From the NCBI RefSeq assembly GCF_003097235.1, contig NZ_QEQQ01000006.1, positions 62,001 to 126,000 of the forward strand: DNA of 64,000 nt, given 5' to 3'. A program made the position numbers and the translations under genes. Below the pieces are notes generated by a model. It did no database searches. It was not told the origin of the DNA and saw nothing but the letters and a program-made list of their open reading frames with translations. The stretch is from Pseudomonas sp. CC120222-01a. GTDB taxonomy: Bacteria; Pseudomonadota; Gammaproteobacteria; Pseudomonadales; Pseudomonadaceae. Shown here one piece after another: positions 43,140 to 53,010 of this stretch (position 1 is the first letter of the stretch; each line of letters opens with the position of its first letter).

Positions 43140-43257
43140 GCCACCCTTCCTTTGAGTTTCAGAGGGGCATTATGCGGAGTAACTGGCCGGTACAGTCAAT
43201 GGGAAAAACAGTGGGGAACTGTACTGTATGGGTGGGATGGGGTTTAGGGCGTGTCAG
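43140..43257. other. Promoter region of the 2-hydroxyacid dehydrogenase gene
   Basis: 118 bp between the dehydrogenase start and the MITE-like element, with an inverted 7-mer pair at 43190 and 43218. Confidence 0.5.
43190..43224. promoter_or_regulatory. GTACAGT...ACTGTAC inverted repeat
   Basis: GTACAGT (43190-43196) and ACTGTAC (43218-43224), about 50-85 nt upstream of the dehydrogenase start, resemble GntR/MocR-type operators. No such regulator gene is adjacent. Confidence 0.35.
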
Positions 43258-43560
43258 GGCTTACAGGTGTTCGCCTTTAGAGGTTTAGCGCCTGTGAGAT
43301 CGAGCGCCGCCCACGCGGCGCATCGCGAGCTTTGCTCGCTCCTACGTCTGTTTCGGGCCAATTATTCCTGGGGGATTTGCGCGCGAATGCCTTGGCGCAT
43401 GGCGCGATATCGAGTCGTACCAACAAGGCGGTCGCGCGCGCCTGCCACAGGCGTTACTGGCCAAAAACAAACGTAGGAGCGAGCAAAGCTCGCGATGCGC
43501 CGCGTGGGCGGCGCTCGATCTCACAGGCGCCAAACCTCTAGAGGCGAACGCCCACAAGCC
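43258..43560. mobile_element. MITE-like element with 103-bp terminal inverted repeats
   Basis: 303 bp. The left arm (43258-43360) and right arm (43458-43560) are the same length and almost perfectly complementary; the core GCGCCTGTGAGATCGAGCGC and GCGAGCTTTGCTCGCTCC blocks are identical in both. The 97-bp centre is G+C-rich and non-coding. There is no transposase, so this is a non-autonomous element or a large structured repeat. Small open frames inside it are arms read through and not genes. Confidence 0.75.
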
Positions 43561-43568
43561 ACAAGAAA

Positions 43569-43988
43569 CTATTGCCCGTAAGCACGCCCCAGCCCGCCTG
43601 GCACACCACTGCTGTCAGTTTCCTGCCATGGGCCATCCGGGTTCAGCGACCAGCTCCAGCCATTGTCATAGCGGTAGTAGGTACGCTGCCGGTAAAAGAC
43701 ATTGGTCTTGTTCTCCAGCACATACACCCCAAGCTTCGGATCCCAGTGGCTGGCGCCACCCGGTGGTGGTGCGAAGCTGGCGGAGGTGCGTGGCATCGGC
43801 TTGGGAATCGCCGTAGGCTTGCTCGGCTGCGTCGATGGCTGCCCGCCCGGCAACGGCTTCACCGCAGGCCCCTGGTGCGGTGGCACGGTCTCGATCGGTG
43901 GCGACGGCTGCTCATACGGCTGCTGCGAGGTACACGCGGACAAACCCAGGGCCAGGGTAATCAGGGTCAGGCGGACGGCGCTATGCAT
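43569..43988 (-). CDS. Small proline-rich lipoprotein
   Basis: 139 residues. Signal peptide with lipobox LSAC (MHSAVRLTLITLALGLSAC), a Pro/Gln/Thr-rich linker (residues about 20-75), then a small aromatic domain (YVLENKTNVFYRQRTYYRYDNGWSWS). Probably anchored to the outer membrane. It follows ccmI by 12 nt on the same strand and may be read from the ccm transcript. Function unknown. Confidence 0.8.
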   Translation of the reverse strand: MHSAVRLTLITLALGLSACTSQQPYEQPSPPIETVPPHQGPAVKPLPGGQPSTQPSKPTAIPKPMPRTSASFAPPPGGASHWDPKLGVYVLENKTNVFYRQRTYYRYDNGWSWSLNPDGPWQETDSSGVPGGLGRAYGQ

Positions 43989-44000
43989 GGCGTTGCTCTC

Positions 44001-45191
44001 TTACTGGTCTGGGCTGTCGATGGTCAGGTGCTGGGTAGCCTGGGTGGTATTGGCCAGGGGCGCGCCCTGGCCGATCCATTCGCCGCGGGTCGGCTGACCG
44101 GCTCGCGATACGCGTGCAACCAGTTGGACTTCGGCGAACTGGGACAGTTTCATCTGCGGCAGCATAGCGTCAGCGTCGGACAATTCCACTTCCAGCGGCA
44201 ATTGCGCCACGGTAACCCGTTTGGCCGCCAGCGGCATGGGCGGGCCATTGCTGGCACGGGCGAAGATGAACACGGTGTCGTCAGGCTTGACCTTGTCCTT
44301 GAGCGCCGCCGCCAGTTCCACCCGCACCTTCAGCCGGACTACCGCCGAGGCCTGCGGTTTGGCACCGTTACCACCCAGGCGCTCCGCCGCACGGTCGATG
44401 CCGCCTTGCAGTGCCGCCCGCGAGGCATCGCCTTCGGGCAGCTGCGCCAATAGGCGGTTCCAATAGTCGATGGCTTCCTGGTAGCGCTCGCCCTCGAAGG
44501 CGGCAATGCCCCGCAAGCCAAGGCTGGTGACCTCGTTCGGGTCGGCCTTGAGCGCTTCGTCGGTCAGCGCCTGCACCTGTGGGCTCCATTTCTTGTCTGC
44601 CGCGAAGTACAGCGCCTGGGCCCACTGGCCGAGCAGTTCGGGCTGGCGGCCGGCCAGGGCGACGGCGCGCTCGTAAGCCCGCGCCGCATCGGCCGGGCGT
44701 TGCTGGGCCATATAGGCGCGGCCAAGGAAGTACAGGCCTTCGGCCGAGTCCGGCTGGGCCTGCACGGCACGTTCGAGGCGCGTGGTCATTTCGTCCATGG
44801 TCTTCGGTGCGGCGGCGAACTCCTGGGTCAGCTCGACCTTGTCCGCTGCGCCAAAGTGCAGGTACAGCCCCAGTGCCATTGCTGGCACCAGTACGGCCGC
44901 CAGCAATGGCAGGGCCTTGCCAAGATGACCCTGGCGCGCGGGTTCCGCGCCTTCGGTGTCGGCCAGCAGCTCACGGGCCGCCTCATCGCGGCCCTTGGCC
45001 ATTTGCGCCTGGTCGAGCACGCCAGCGGCCTGCTGGGCGGCCAGTTCGGCGACGCGCTCCTGGTACAGGGCGACGTTCAACGCGGTGCGGTCTTCTTCCT
45101 GCTGCTGGCGACGGCCACGCAGGATCGGGATCAGCAGAAAGCCGAGGGCGGCGAGCAGCAGCAGGCCCGCGCTAAGCCAGAATTCAGTCAT
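44001..45191 (-). CDS. ccmI: Cytochrome c maturation protein CcmI
   Basis: 396 residues. Two N-terminal helices flank a cytoplasmic loop rich in charged residues ([23 protein letters not shown] and [22 protein letters not shown]), then periplasmic TPR repeats ([29 protein letters not shown]) and a C-terminal beta domain. CcmI delivers apocytochrome c to the haem ligation complex. Its ATG at 45191 overlaps the ccmH end. Last ccm gene of the operon. Confidence 0.94.
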   Translation of the reverse strand: MTEFWLSAGLLLLAALGFLLIPILRGRRQQQEEDRTALNVALYQERVAELAAQQAAGVLDQAQMAKGRDEAARELLADTEGAEPARQGHLGKALPLLAAVLVPAMALGLYLHFGAADKVELTQEFAAAPKTMDEMTTRLERAVQAQPDSAEGLYFLGRAYMAQQRPADAARAYERAVALAGRQPELLGQWAQALYFAADKKWSPQVQALTDEALKADPNEVTSLGLRGIAAFEGERYQEAIDYWNRLLAQLPEGDASRAALQGGIDRAAERLGGNGAKPQASAVVRLKVRVELAAALKDKVKPDDTVFIFARASNGPPMPLAAKRVTVAQLPLEVELSDADAMLPQMKLSQFAEVQLVARVSRAGQPTRGEWIGQGAPLANTTQATQHLTIDSPDQ

Positions 45192-45660
45192 GGGTCTGTT
45201 CTTTTTCCAGCAGTTTGGCGAGACGCTCGCGTTCTTCGACGGACAGTTCCTGTGCAGCCTGGCTTGCCGGGCCACGGCGACGGCGGACGATCACCGCCAG
45301 CACCACGAAACCACCGGCCAGCAGGATGCCCGGCCCGAACCACAGCAGCCAGGTGCGGCCGCTGAGCGCCGGCTTGTAGCGCACGAAATCGCCATAGCGA
45401 TCGACCATGAAGTCGACGATCTGCTGGTTGCTCTTGCCTTCGCCGAGCATGCGGAAGATTTCGCGACGCAGGTCGGCGGCGATCGGTGCGTTGGAGTCGG
45501 CGATATCCTGGTTCTGGCACTTGGGGCAGCGCAGTTCCTTGGTCAGTTGCTGGTAACGCTCGCGCTCGGCGTCATCGCGGAACTGGTAGGTATCGATGGC
45601 CGCCTTGGCCACGCCGGCCAGGCTCATGCCCAGCACGGCGGCTGCCAGCCAGCGCCTCAT
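45184..45660 (-). CDS. ccmH: Cytochrome c maturation protein CcmH (thiol-disulfide, CcmL type)
   Basis: 158 residues. Signal peptide ([20 protein letters not shown]), the redox motif [16 protein letters not shown] with C45 and C48, and a C-terminal membrane helix ([22 protein letters not shown]). It reduces the apocytochrome CxxCH disulfide before haem attachment. ATG at 45660 overlaps the ccmG stop by 4 nt. Confidence 0.95.
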   Translation of the reverse strand: MRRWLAAAVLGMSLAGVAKAAIDTYQFRDDAERERYQQLTKELRCPKCQNQDIADSNAPIAADLRREIFRMLGEGKSNQQIVDFMVDRYGDFVRYKPALSGRTWLLWFGPGILLAGGFVVLAVIVRRRRGPASQAAQELSVEERERLAKLLEKEQTHD

Positions 45661-46193
45661 GGCTTGGCCTCGTCGACCAGGCCCTGGTACAGCGGCGCCA
45701 GCTGCTGACGCCACACATCGGCATCGACGATACCGACGTGCTTGTAGCGGATGATGCCCTTGGCGTCGATGAGGAAGGTTTCCGGCGCGCCATACACGCC
45801 CAGGTCCAGCCCCAGGCTGCCCTGCTCGTCACGGATATCCAGCTGGTATGGGTTGTGGAACTCGGCCAGCCACTTCTGCGCGGCGGCGTTGTCGTCCTTG
45901 TAGTTGATGCCGTGGATCACCACGCCCTGCTGGGCCAGCTGGTTCAGGTACGGGTGCTCGATCTTGCACGACGGGCACCAGGTGGCCCACACGTTGACCA
46001 GCGCTGGCCGGCCGTGCAGGTCGGCCTGGGTCAGGTTGCGGTCACCCTGGGTCGACGCCAGGGCAAACGCCGGGAACGGCTTGCCGATCATCGCCGACGG
46101 CAGCTCATCGGGCTTGAGGAACAGCCCCTTGTAGAGGAAAACCGCCATCAGCAGGAATACCGCCAGTGGCACGACCATGATCCAACGCTTCAT
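45657..46193 (-). CDS. ccmG: Thiol:disulfide interchange protein CcmG/DsbE
   Basis: 178-residue membrane-anchored thioredoxin-like protein: N-terminal anchor helix (IMVVPLAVFLLMAVFLY), active-site WATWCPSC with C73 and C76, and the acidic DADVW-type tail. It keeps CcmH and apocytochromes reduced. Overlaps ccmF (stop 46190) and ccmH by 4 nt, as expected for a tightly coupled operon. Confidence 0.96.
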   Translation of the reverse strand: MKRWIMVVPLAVFLLMAVFLYKGLFLKPDELPSAMIGKPFPAFALASTQGDRNLTQADLHGRPALVNVWATWCPSCKIEHPYLNQLAQQGVVIHGINYKDDNAAAQKWLAEFHNPYQLDIRDEQGSLGLDLGVYGAPETFLIDAKGIIRYKHVGIVDADVWRQQLAPLYQGLVDEAKP

Positions 46194-48178
46194 GCAGCAG
46201 CTCCAGACACGCCCAGGGCTTCACGCACCCGAGTCTTGACCTTGACGCGATAGCGCCGGTCGAAGGCCGCCAGCAACCCGCCCAGGCCGGTCAGCAGACC
46301 GCCCAGCCAGATCCAGCGGACATAAGGCTTGATATGCACGCGCACCGCCCAGGCGCCGTTCTCCAGCGGCTCGCCCAGGGCAACGTACAGGTCACGGGTG
46401 AAACCGGCATCGATGCCGGCCTCGGTCATCATCGACTGCTGCACGGTGTACAGGCGCTTTTCCGGGTGCAGGGTGGTCACTTCTCGGCCGTCGCGGGTGA
46501 CCACGATGGTGCCCTTGTCGGAGATGAAGTTCGGCCCCTCGAAGTGCTTGGCACCCTCGAACAGGAAGTGGTACCCGCCCAGCTCGACGCTCTCACCCGG
46601 CGCCATGCGCAGGTCGCGCTCGGCGCTGTTGTTGCTCGACAGCACCACGCCCAAGGCACACACCGCCAGGCCCAGGTGCGCCAGCTGCATGCCCCAGTAG
46701 CTGCGGGAAAGGCCTTGCACGCCCTTGGCGAGGCCCTTGTGGCGGGTCTTGTCGACGATGTCCCGCAACCCGCCGAGCACCACCCAGGCCGCCAGGGCGA
46801 AGGCGCTGAGGACCGGCCAGTCGAGGTCGTCGACGATGAAGCCAGCGACCGGCGCCAGCACCGCGCTGCCGATCAGCACCGGGGTCATCATGTTCGCCAG
46901 CCATTTGCCGGGGGTGTCCTTCCAGCGCACCACCACACCCACGCTCAGCACCACCATCAGCAACGCCATCAGTGGCAGGAACAGGGCATCGAAGTAAGGC
47001 GGGCCGACCGACAGCTTGGCCCCGGTCAGGGCGTCGAGCACCAGCGGGTACAGCGTGCCCAGGAGGATCATCGAAGCCGCTACCACCAGGATCAGGTTGT
47101 TGGCCAGCAGCAGGGTTTCGCGCGACCACAGGGCAAAGCCGACCTGGCTCTTGACCACCGGGGCGCGCAGGGCGAACAGGGTCAGCGAGCCACCCACCAC
47201 GAACAGCAGGAAGATCAGGATGAACACGCCACGCGCCGGGTCGGCAGCAAACGCGTGCACCGAGGTCAGCACGCCGGAACGCACCAGGAAGGTCCCCAGC
47301 AAGCTCAGCGAGAACGCGGCAATCGCCAGCAGCACGGTCCAGCTCTTGAATACCCCGCGCTTTTCCGTCACCGCCAGCGAATGGATCAACGCAGTGCCCA
47401 CCAGCCACGGCATGAACGAGGCGTTTTCCACCGGGTCCCAGAACCACCAGCCGCCCCAGCCCAGTTCGTAGTAGGCCCACCACGAGCCCAGGGTGATACC
47501 CACGCCGAGGAAGGCCCAGGCGACGATGGTCCAGGGCCGCGACCAGCGTGCCCAGGCCGCGTCCAGGCGGCCGCCGAGCAGCGCGGCGATGGCAAAGGCG
47601 AAGGCCACCGAGAAGCCGACATAGCCCATGTACAGCATCGGCGGGTGAACGATCAGGCCGAAGTCCTGCAGCAACGGGTTGAGGTCACGGCCGTCGGTCG
47701 GCACCTGCGGCAGCAGGCGCTGGAACGGGTTGGAGGTGATGATCAGGAAGCTCAGGAAGCCGACGCTGATCATGCCCATCACCGCCAGCACACGGGCCAG
47801 CATCACTTGCGGCAACTGGCGCGAGAAGATCGACACGGCAAAGGTCCAGCCGCCGAGGATCAGCGCCCACAGCAGCAGCGAGCCCTCGTGGGCGCCCCAC
47901 ACCGCACTGAACTTGTAGTACCACGGCAAGGCGCTGTTGGAGTTGCTGGCCACGTAGGCGACCGAGAAGTTGTCGGTCATGAAGGCGTGGGTCAGGCAGG
48001 CGAAGGCAAACACCAGGAAGGTGAACTGGCCCCAGGCGGCCGGGCGCGCCAGGCTCATCCACAGGCTGTCGCCCCGCCAGGCACCGAGCAGCGGCACCGT
48101 GGCCTGCACGGCGGCAAAGCAGATCGCCAGGATCATCGCCAGCTGGCCGAGTTCGGGGATCACCAGTGCCGCGTTCAT
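46190..48178 (-). CDS. ccmF: Haem lyase subunit CcmF
   Basis: 662-residue multi-helix protein of the cytochrome c haem lyase. The haem-handling WWD domain is [19 protein letters not shown] (about residue 235-250), with the conserved His residues in surrounding loops. It ligates haem from holo-CcmE to apocytochrome c together with CcmH and CcmI. ATG at 48178 overlaps the ccmE stop. Confidence 0.97.
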   Translation of the reverse strand: MNAALVIPELGQLAMILAICFAAVQATVPLLGAWRGDSLWMSLARPAAWGQFTFLVFAFACLTHAFMTDNFSVAYVASNSNSALPWYYKFSAVWGAHEGSLLLWALILGGWTFAVSIFSRQLPQVMLARVLAVMGMISVGFLSFLIITSNPFQRLLPQVPTDGRDLNPLLQDFGLIVHPPMLYMGYVGFSVAFAFAIAALLGGRLDAAWARWSRPWTIVAWAFLGVGITLGSWWAYYELGWGGWWFWDPVENASFMPWLVGTALIHSLAVTEKRGVFKSWTVLLAIAAFSLSLLGTFLVRSGVLTSVHAFAADPARGVFILIFLLFVVGGSLTLFALRAPVVKSQVGFALWSRETLLLANNLILVVAASMILLGTLYPLVLDALTGAKLSVGPPYFDALFLPLMALLMVVLSVGVVVRWKDTPGKWLANMMTPVLIGSAVLAPVAGFIVDDLDWPVLSAFALAAWVVLGGLRDIVDKTRHKGLAKGVQGLSRSYWGMQLAHLGLAVCALGVVLSSNNSAERDLRMAPGESVELGGYHFLFEGAKHFEGPNFISDKGTIVVTRDGREVTTLHPEKRLYTVQQSMMTEAGIDAGFTRDLYVALGEPLENGAWAVRVHIKPYVRWIWLGGLLTGLGGLLAAFDRRYRVKVKTRVREALGVSGAAA

Positions 48179-48630
48179 GGCTTGGCCCCCGCACCGTTGG
48201 CCGCCTGGCCGCTTTCCTTCAGGGCCTTGGTGACCTCAGGTGGCATGTACTTCTCGTCGTGCTTGGCCAGCACTTCGTCGGCCACCACCACGCCGTCACC
48301 GTTGAGCTTGCCGAGGGCAACGATGCCCTGCCCTTCACGGAACAGGTCCGGCAGGATGCCGCGGTAGGTGATCGGCACCGACTTGTTGAAGTCGGTGACC
48401 ACGAAACGCACGTCGAGCGAATCGGAGGAACGCTGCACCGAGCCCTTCTCGACCATGCCGCCGGCACGAATGCGCGTGTCCAGCGGCGCCTCGCCATTGG
48501 CGATCTGGGTCGGGGTGTAGAACAGGTTGATGTTCTGCTGCAGGGCGCTCAAGGCAAAGCCGACGGCAACCGCAACCCCGACCAGCAGGCCGAGGATAAT
48601 GAACAGGCGTTTCTTGCGCTGCGGATTCAC
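48175..48630 (-). CDS. ccmE: Haem chaperone CcmE
   Basis: 151-residue periplasmic haem chaperone with one N-terminal anchor ([20 protein letters not shown]), an OB-fold beta-barrel and the covalent haem ligand His124 in [10 protein letters not shown]. The GTG start at 48630 overlaps the ccmD stop (GTGA). Confidence 0.97.
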   Translation of the reverse strand: MNPQRKKRLFIILGLLVGVAVAVGFALSALQQNINLFYTPTQIANGEAPLDTRIRAGGMVEKGSVQRSSDSLDVRFVVTDFNKSVPITYRGILPDLFREGQGIVALGKLNGDGVVVADEVLAKHDEKYMPPEVTKALKESGQAANGAGAKP

Positions 48631-48803
48631 TGGTGGTTCTCCCGGCGCAAACGGCGCGCCTCATCTTGCAGGTAGCGACGGCGGGCCAACAACGGTGCAG
48701 CGACATTCAGCGCCAGCACCGCCAGGCAGATGCCATAGGCCGACCAGACATACAGGGCATGGTGGCCCATGGCGAGAAAATCGCCGAAGGAAGCGAAACT
48801 CAT
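48627..48803 (-). CDS. ccmD: Haem exporter protein CcmD
   Basis: 58-residue single-helix membrane protein read by eye from the minus strand: [20 protein letters not shown] at the start, one helix ([16 protein letters not shown]) and a basic tail ([18 protein letters not shown]), the usual CcmD pattern. It helps release holo-CcmE from CcmABC. ATG at 48803 overlaps the ccmC stop by 4 nt, and its TGA overlaps the ccmE GTG. Confidence 0.93.
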   Translation of the reverse strand: MSFASFGDFLAMGHHALYVWSAYGICLAVLALNVAAPLLARRRYLQDEARRLRRENHQ

Positions 48804-49567
48804 CGCGCGGCCCTCCGCCCCAGGCTGTTCAACACTTCATCCTTGACCCAACTGGCGCGTGCCTCGCGCTTGAGCACTTCGAGGCGCATGCGCAGCAGCA
48901 GCACGGCACCGAAGAAGCAGTAGAAGCCCAGCGCGGTGCACAGCAGCGGCAGCCACATTTCGGCCGGCATCGCCGGTTTTTCGGTGAGGGTGAAGGTCGC
49001 GCCCTGGTGCAGGGTGTTCCACCATTCTACCGAGTACTTGATGATTGGAATGTTGATCACACCGACGATGGCCAGCACCGCACAGGCCTTGGCCGCGCTG
49101 TCGCGGTTGCTGATGGCCTGGCCCAGGGCAATGATGCCGAAGTACAGGAACAGCAGGATCAGCATCGACGTCAGCCGTGCGTCCCAGACCCACCAGCTGC
49201 CCCAGGTCGGCTTGCCCCAGATGGCCCCGGTGACCAGCGCCACGGCGGTCATCCAGGCACCGATGGGCGCTGCGCATTGCAGGGCGACATCGGCCAGTTT
49301 CATCTTCCATACCAGCCCCACCACACCGACAACCGCCAGCAGTACATAGCAGGACTGCGCCAGCATCGCCGCCGGCACATGGATATAGATGATGCGGAAG
49401 CTATTGCCCTGCTGGTAGTCCTCAGGGGCGAAGGCCAGGCCCCAGACCACGCCGGTGACCAGCAGCAACACGGCGGAAACGGCCAGCCATGGCAGCATGC
49501 GGCCGCTGATGGCATAGAACCATTTCGGTGAACCCAGTTTGTGGAACCACGTCCAGCTAATTTTCAT
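48800..49567 (-). CDS. ccmC: Haem exporter membrane protein CcmC
   Basis: 255-residue six-helix protein with the WWD haem-binding motif [12 protein letters not shown] (about residue 125) and flanking conserved His in IYIHVPAAM and [16 protein letters not shown] segments ([11 protein letters not shown]). It loads haem on CcmE. The start is put at ATG 49567 ([12 protein letters not shown]); ATG 49576 is an alternative three codons longer and neither has a strong ribosome binding site. Confidence 0.95.
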   Translation of the reverse strand: MKISWTWFHKLGSPKWFYAISGRMLPWLAVSAVLLLVTGVVWGLAFAPEDYQQGNSFRIIYIHVPAAMLAQSCYVLLAVVGVVGLVWKMKLADVALQCAAPIGAWMTAVALVTGAIWGKPTWGSWWVWDARLTSMLILLFLYFGIIALGQAISNRDSAAKACAVLAIVGVINIPIIKYSVEWWNTLHQGATFTLTEKPAMPAEMWLPLLCTALGFYCFFGAVLLLRMRLEVLKREARASWVKDEVLNSLGRRAAR

Positions 49568-49612
49568 CAGGTACATCCAGGGTATTAGCCGGGCTTGAGA
49601 GCCCGGGACTCG

Positions 49613-50281
49613 TTATTCACCGACGCTGATCTTCAGCCCGGCCGCTATCGCAAAGGGTGCCAAGGTAACTGCCAGGGCAGTCAGGCTGGCGAGCCAGAGC
49701 AGATGGCCGGTGGCAGGCATATTTTGCAATGCCGCCTGCAGCGCACCACTGCCCAGGATCAATACAGGGATATACAACGGCAGAATCAGCAACGCCAGTA
49801 ACAAACCACCGCGCTTGAGACCGACCGTCAGCGCAGCGCCAACCGCGCCGAGCAGGCTCAACACCGGCGTGCCCAGCAGCAGTGAGCCAAGCAGCACTGG
49901 CAGGCAGTGGCTGGGTAACCCCAGCATCAGCGCCAGCAATGGCGCCAACAATACCAGCGCCAGCCCGGAAAAGATCCAGTGTGCCAGCACCTTGGCCAGC
50001 ACCAGCAGGGCCAGCGGGTGCGGTGACAGCACCCACTGCTCCAGCGAACCGTCCTCGAAATCGCTGCGAAACAGGCCGTCGAGCGACAGCAGCACGGCCA
50101 GCAAGGCCGCGACCCAGACCAGTCCAGGCGACAAGGTTTGCAACAATTGGCTTTCCGGCCCCACCGCCAGCGGGAACAGCGCCACGACGATGGCAAAGAA
50201 CACCAGCGGGTTGGCCAGCTCGGCCGGGCGGCGAAACAGCAGGCGCGCTTCACGGCGCAGCAACAGGATGAATACGCTCAT
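49613..50281 (-). CDS. ccmB: Haem exporter permease CcmB
   Basis: 222-residue six-helix ABC permease of the CcmAB complex. It opens with [21 protein letters not shown] and has [20 protein letters not shown], typical of CcmB. CcmA supplies ATP; the complex frees holo-CcmE from CcmC. ATG at 50281 overlaps the ccmA stop by 4 nt. Confidence 0.95.
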   Translation of the reverse strand: MSVFILLLRREARLLFRRPAELANPLVFFAIVVALFPLAVGPESQLLQTLSPGLVWVAALLAVLLSLDGLFRSDFEDGSLEQWVLSPHPLALLVLAKVLAHWIFSGLALVLLAPLLALMLGLPSHCLPVLLGSLLLGTPVLSLLGAVGAALTVGLKRGGLLLALLILPLYIPVLILGSGALQAALQNMPATGHLLWLASLTALAVTLAPFAIAAGLKISVGE

Positions 50282-50910
50282 GCCGCCCATTGCCCCAGAT
50301 TGAGTTCCCGGTAGCCGGACGGCTTGCGTTCCAGCGTGTGATGCGTGGTCAGCACCACCGTGCCGCCCTGTTCGCAGTGGGCGGCCAGGTGCGCTTCGAG
50401 CTGGGCCACGCCCTGCTTGTCGAGGGCGGTGAACGGTTCGTCGAGAATCCACAACGGCGGGCTGTCCAGATGCAGCCGGGCCAGAGCCACTCGGCGCTGC
50501 TGGCCGGCGGACAGGGTATGGCAAGGTACATCTTCGAAACCGCGCAGCCCGACCGCTTCAAGTGCCGACCAGATGGCTTCAGGGGTGGCAGGTTGGTGCA
50601 GCGCACAGAGCCAGGTGAGGTTCTCTTCAGCCGTGAGCAGGTCCTTGATGCCGGCAGCGTGGCCGATCCACAACAGGATGCTGGCCAGGGCGTGGCGCTG
50701 CTCGTCGAGCGGCTGACCACCCAGCAGGATCTGCCCGGCAGTCGGCTGCATCAGCCCGGCCAACAGGCGCAGCAGGCTGGTCTTGCCGCTGCCGTTGGGG
50801 CCGCTGATCTGCAGCATGTCGCCGGGGCGCAGCTCGAAATCGAGGTGCTCGAACAGCAGGCGCCAGTCGCGCTCGCAGGCCAGGCCCACGGCTTGGAGGT
50901 GAAGGGTCAC
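50278..50910 (-). CDS. ccmA: Haem exporter ATP-binding protein CcmA
   Basis: 210-residue ABC ATPase: Walker [17 protein letters not shown] (about residue 38), signature [14 protein letters not shown] (about 130) and Walker [16 protein letters not shown] start at 50910. First gene of the ccmABCDEFGHI operon, divergent from the FliK-like gene across 132 nt. Confidence 0.97.
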   Translation of the reverse strand: MTLHLQAVGLACERDWRLLFEHLDFELRPGDMLQISGPNGSGKTSLLRLLAGLMQPTAGQILLGGQPLDEQRHALASILLWIGHAAGIKDLLTAEENLTWLCALHQPATPEAIWSALEAVGLRGFEDVPCHTLSAGQQRRVALARLHLDSPPLWILDEPFTALDKQGVAQLEAHLAAHCEQGGTVVLTTHHTLERKPSGYRELNLGQWAA

Positions 50911-51030
50911 GGATTCGCCTTATCTATATGCTTCTCAAGTCGCCCAACTCGCTGCCGTTATACTGGCAGTGACAGGCGGCAGGCATTATTACATGTGCTG
51001 CCACGCTGCCAAGAGGGCGGGCTCCACAGG

Positions 51031-51040
51031 TTGTATACAA
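51031..51040. promoter_or_regulatory. TTGTATACAA operator-like site overlapping the fliK-like start region
   Basis: Exact palindrome ending 2 nt before the ATG at 51043, in the ccmA/fliK-like divergent gap. It sits where the ribosome binding site should be. Confidence 0.5.
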
Positions 51041-51042
51041 TC

Positions 51043-52602
51043 ATGACTGAAATCAATAGTCTCGGCGCACAAACCGCCATCAATCCGCAGGCGATCAAGG
51101 CCCAGCTGACCGGTGAGCTGCTCAACCTGACCCAGGCCCAACCCGGCCTGCTCAAGCCCGGCGAAACCGCTCAGGCCGAAGTGCTGACCATGCGCCAGAG
51201 CGGCAGTACCTTCCAGCTGGTGCTGCAAGTGATTCAAGCCAGTGGCAGCCAGACCCAGGTCCAGGCCACTGCCAGCCAGCCGTTCGCGCAAGGCAGCCAG
51301 TTCACCATCAGCCAGCCAGAGAGCAACCGTCTGGCCGTCATGGTGCAGCAGGCCAGTGCCAGCAACGTCGCCACCCTCACCCAGCTCGATACCAGCAAGG
51401 TGCCAGTCGGCACCCTGCTGCAGGGCAAGGTTCTTACCAACCAGCCGCTGCCACAAGCGCCGGGCGAAGTGGCCAGTTTCCGCTCGCTGGTCAGCCTGCT
51501 CAACACTGCCCAGGCCGGCGCCACGCTAACCATCGACAGCCCGCGCCCGCTGCCGATCGGCAGCCTGCTCAGCGCCCTGGTACAAGGCGACCAGTCACTG
51601 CGTTTCGTGCCGCTCAGCGGGCGCCAGGAACAATTGAACATCGCCCAGCAACTACTGGCCCAACAGGGTCGACAGGCTTCCCTGCCCAGCCTGCTCAGCG
51701 CGCTGCAGCAGATTGCCAACAGCCCGTCCAGCGACGGCGAACTGCGCAGTACCGCCAGCAGCCTGCTGGCCAGCCTGCCGGACGCCCGCCAGCTCAGTGA
51801 CGGCAAAGCGCTCGCCCAGGCCCTGGGCAACAGCGGTGCCTTCCTCGAGGCCAAGCTGCTTGGCGGCCTCACTGCCAGCGTGGCCACCGACCTCAAGGCA
51901 CAGCTGGTGCGGCTGGTGGCACAGGCCTCGGTGAATGCGCCCGCCAACCCGGTCATTGCCACCAGCACGCTGACCCAGGCCCTGCCGGCCATGGCCCGCA
52001 GTGCCCTGGGCATGCTCGACCGGGTCAGCCCAAGGACACCGCCGGGTGCCTTTCCCCTGCCTTCAAGGCTGCTGCAGGCCATGGAAAACGAAGGTGACCT
52101 GCAACAACTGCTGCGCCTGGCCGCCGCCGCCATCTCGCGCCTGCAGAGCCACGCCCTGAGCAGCCTGCAGCAGTCCGGCACACTGGATAACGGCAACTTG
52201 CAGACCACCTGGCAGACCGAAGTGCCGATCCGCCACGGCCAGGAGTTCATTCCCCTGCAGGTGAAGCTGCAGCGCGAAGAAACCCCGGAGCAACAGGCCG
52301 AACGCCAGCAGCGTGAGCAGCAAGACCCGCTGCAGGCGCTATGGCGGATCGACCTGGCGTTCGACCTGGCGCCGCTGGGCCCCTTGCAGGTCCAGGCGCA
52401 ACTGAGCCAAGGGCGTCTGTCGGGTCAGTTGTGGGCCGAGCGCGAGCAGACCGTGCGGCTGATCGACAGCCAGCTCGGCGCCCTGCGCGAACGCCTGCTG
52501 GCCCGCGGCCTGGATGTCGGCGACCTGGAATGCCACATTGGCATTCCGCCACAGGGCCCGCGCACGCGGGTGGAACAACGCTGGGTGGATGAAACTGCAT
52601 GA
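51043..52602 (+). CDS. FliK-like flagellar hook-length control protein (second copy type)
   Basis: 519 residues. A Gln/Ser/Ala-rich N-terminal two-thirds is followed by a C-terminal FliK-type domain (WRIDLAFDLAPLGPLQVQAQLSQGRLSGQLWAE, then LRERLLARGLDVGDLECHIG). It resembles the substrate-specificity switch FliK but is larger in linker and is not next to hook genes. Its stop overlaps the FlhB-like gene start, so the two are coupled. No clear ribosome binding site; the palindrome at 51031 takes its place. Confidence 0.85.
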   Translation: MTEINSLGAQTAINPQAIKAQLTGELLNLTQAQPGLLKPGETAQAEVLTMRQSGSTFQLVLQVIQASGSQTQVQATASQPFAQGSQFTISQPESNRLAVMVQQASASNVATLTQLDTSKVPVGTLLQGKVLTNQPLPQAPGEVASFRSLVSLLNTAQAGATLTIDSPRPLPIGSLLSALVQGDQSLRFVPLSGRQEQLNIAQQLLAQQGRQASLPSLLSALQQIANSPSSDGELRSTASSLLASLPDARQLSDGKALAQALGNSGAFLEAKLLGGLTASVATDLKAQLVRLVAQASVNAPANPVIATSTLTQALPAMARSALGMLDRVSPRTPPGAFPLPSRLLQAMENEGDLQQLLRLAAAAISRLQSHALSSLQQSGTLDNGNLQTTWQTEVPIRHGQEFIPLQVKLQREETPEQQAERQQREQQDPLQALWRIDLAFDLAPLGPLQVQAQLSQGRLSGQLWAEREQTVRLIDSQLGALRERLLARGLDVGDLECHIGIPPQGPRTRVEQRWVDETA

Positions 52603-52940
52603 TCGACAAGCAACCGCGCCAGGCCATCGCCCTGAACTACGACGGCCAGCAGGCCCCGACGCTGACTGCCAAGGGCGACGACGAACTGGCCGAGGCGATT
52701 CTGGCACTGGCCCGCGAGCACGAAGTGCCGATCTACGAAAACGCCGAACTGGTGCGGTTGCTGACGCGACTTGAACTGGGTGAGCAGATCCCCGAAGCGC
52801 TGTACCTGACCATCGCCGAAATCATCGCCTTTGCCTGGCAATTGCGCGGCAAGGTGCCGGTTGGCTTCAACGACGAGCCACCTGGCGAACGCGACATCAC
52901 CCCCGACCTGCTACACCTGCCGCCAGGCCAGGCTCGCTAG
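52599..52940 (+). CDS. Stand-alone FlhB C-terminal-domain protein (FlhB2-like)
   Basis: 113 residues matching only the cytoplasmic C-terminal domain of FlhB/YscU export-switch proteins (RQAIALNYDGQQAPTLTAKG, PIYENAELVRLLTRLELGEQIP, YLTIAEIIAFAWQLRG). There are no membrane helices, and the autocleavage NPTH motif is absent. It overlaps the FliK-like gene by 4 nt, so the switch pair travels together. Probably modulates flagellar export; the precise role is not established. Confidence 0.88.
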   Translation: MIDKQPRQAIALNYDGQQAPTLTAKGDDELAEAILALAREHEVPIYENAELVRLLTRLELGEQIPEALYLTIAEIIAFAWQLRGKVPVGFNDEPPGERDITPDLLHLPPGQAR

Positions 52941-53010
52941 TTATCTACCACCGTCAGCCGGTCACCCCGTAGCAGCCTTGCCAGCTCCTCCGCCAAGCAA
53001 GGCCATACCC

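Noticed and set aside
43228..43557. Short frames inside the MITE-like element
   Set aside because: They read through the inverted arms in both directions and give the same peptide from each arm, so they are by-products of the repeat.
46334..48367. 677-codon open frame on the plus strand across ccmF
   Set aside because: Antisense of ccmF; the His/Gln/Gly-rich product is typical of shadow translation.
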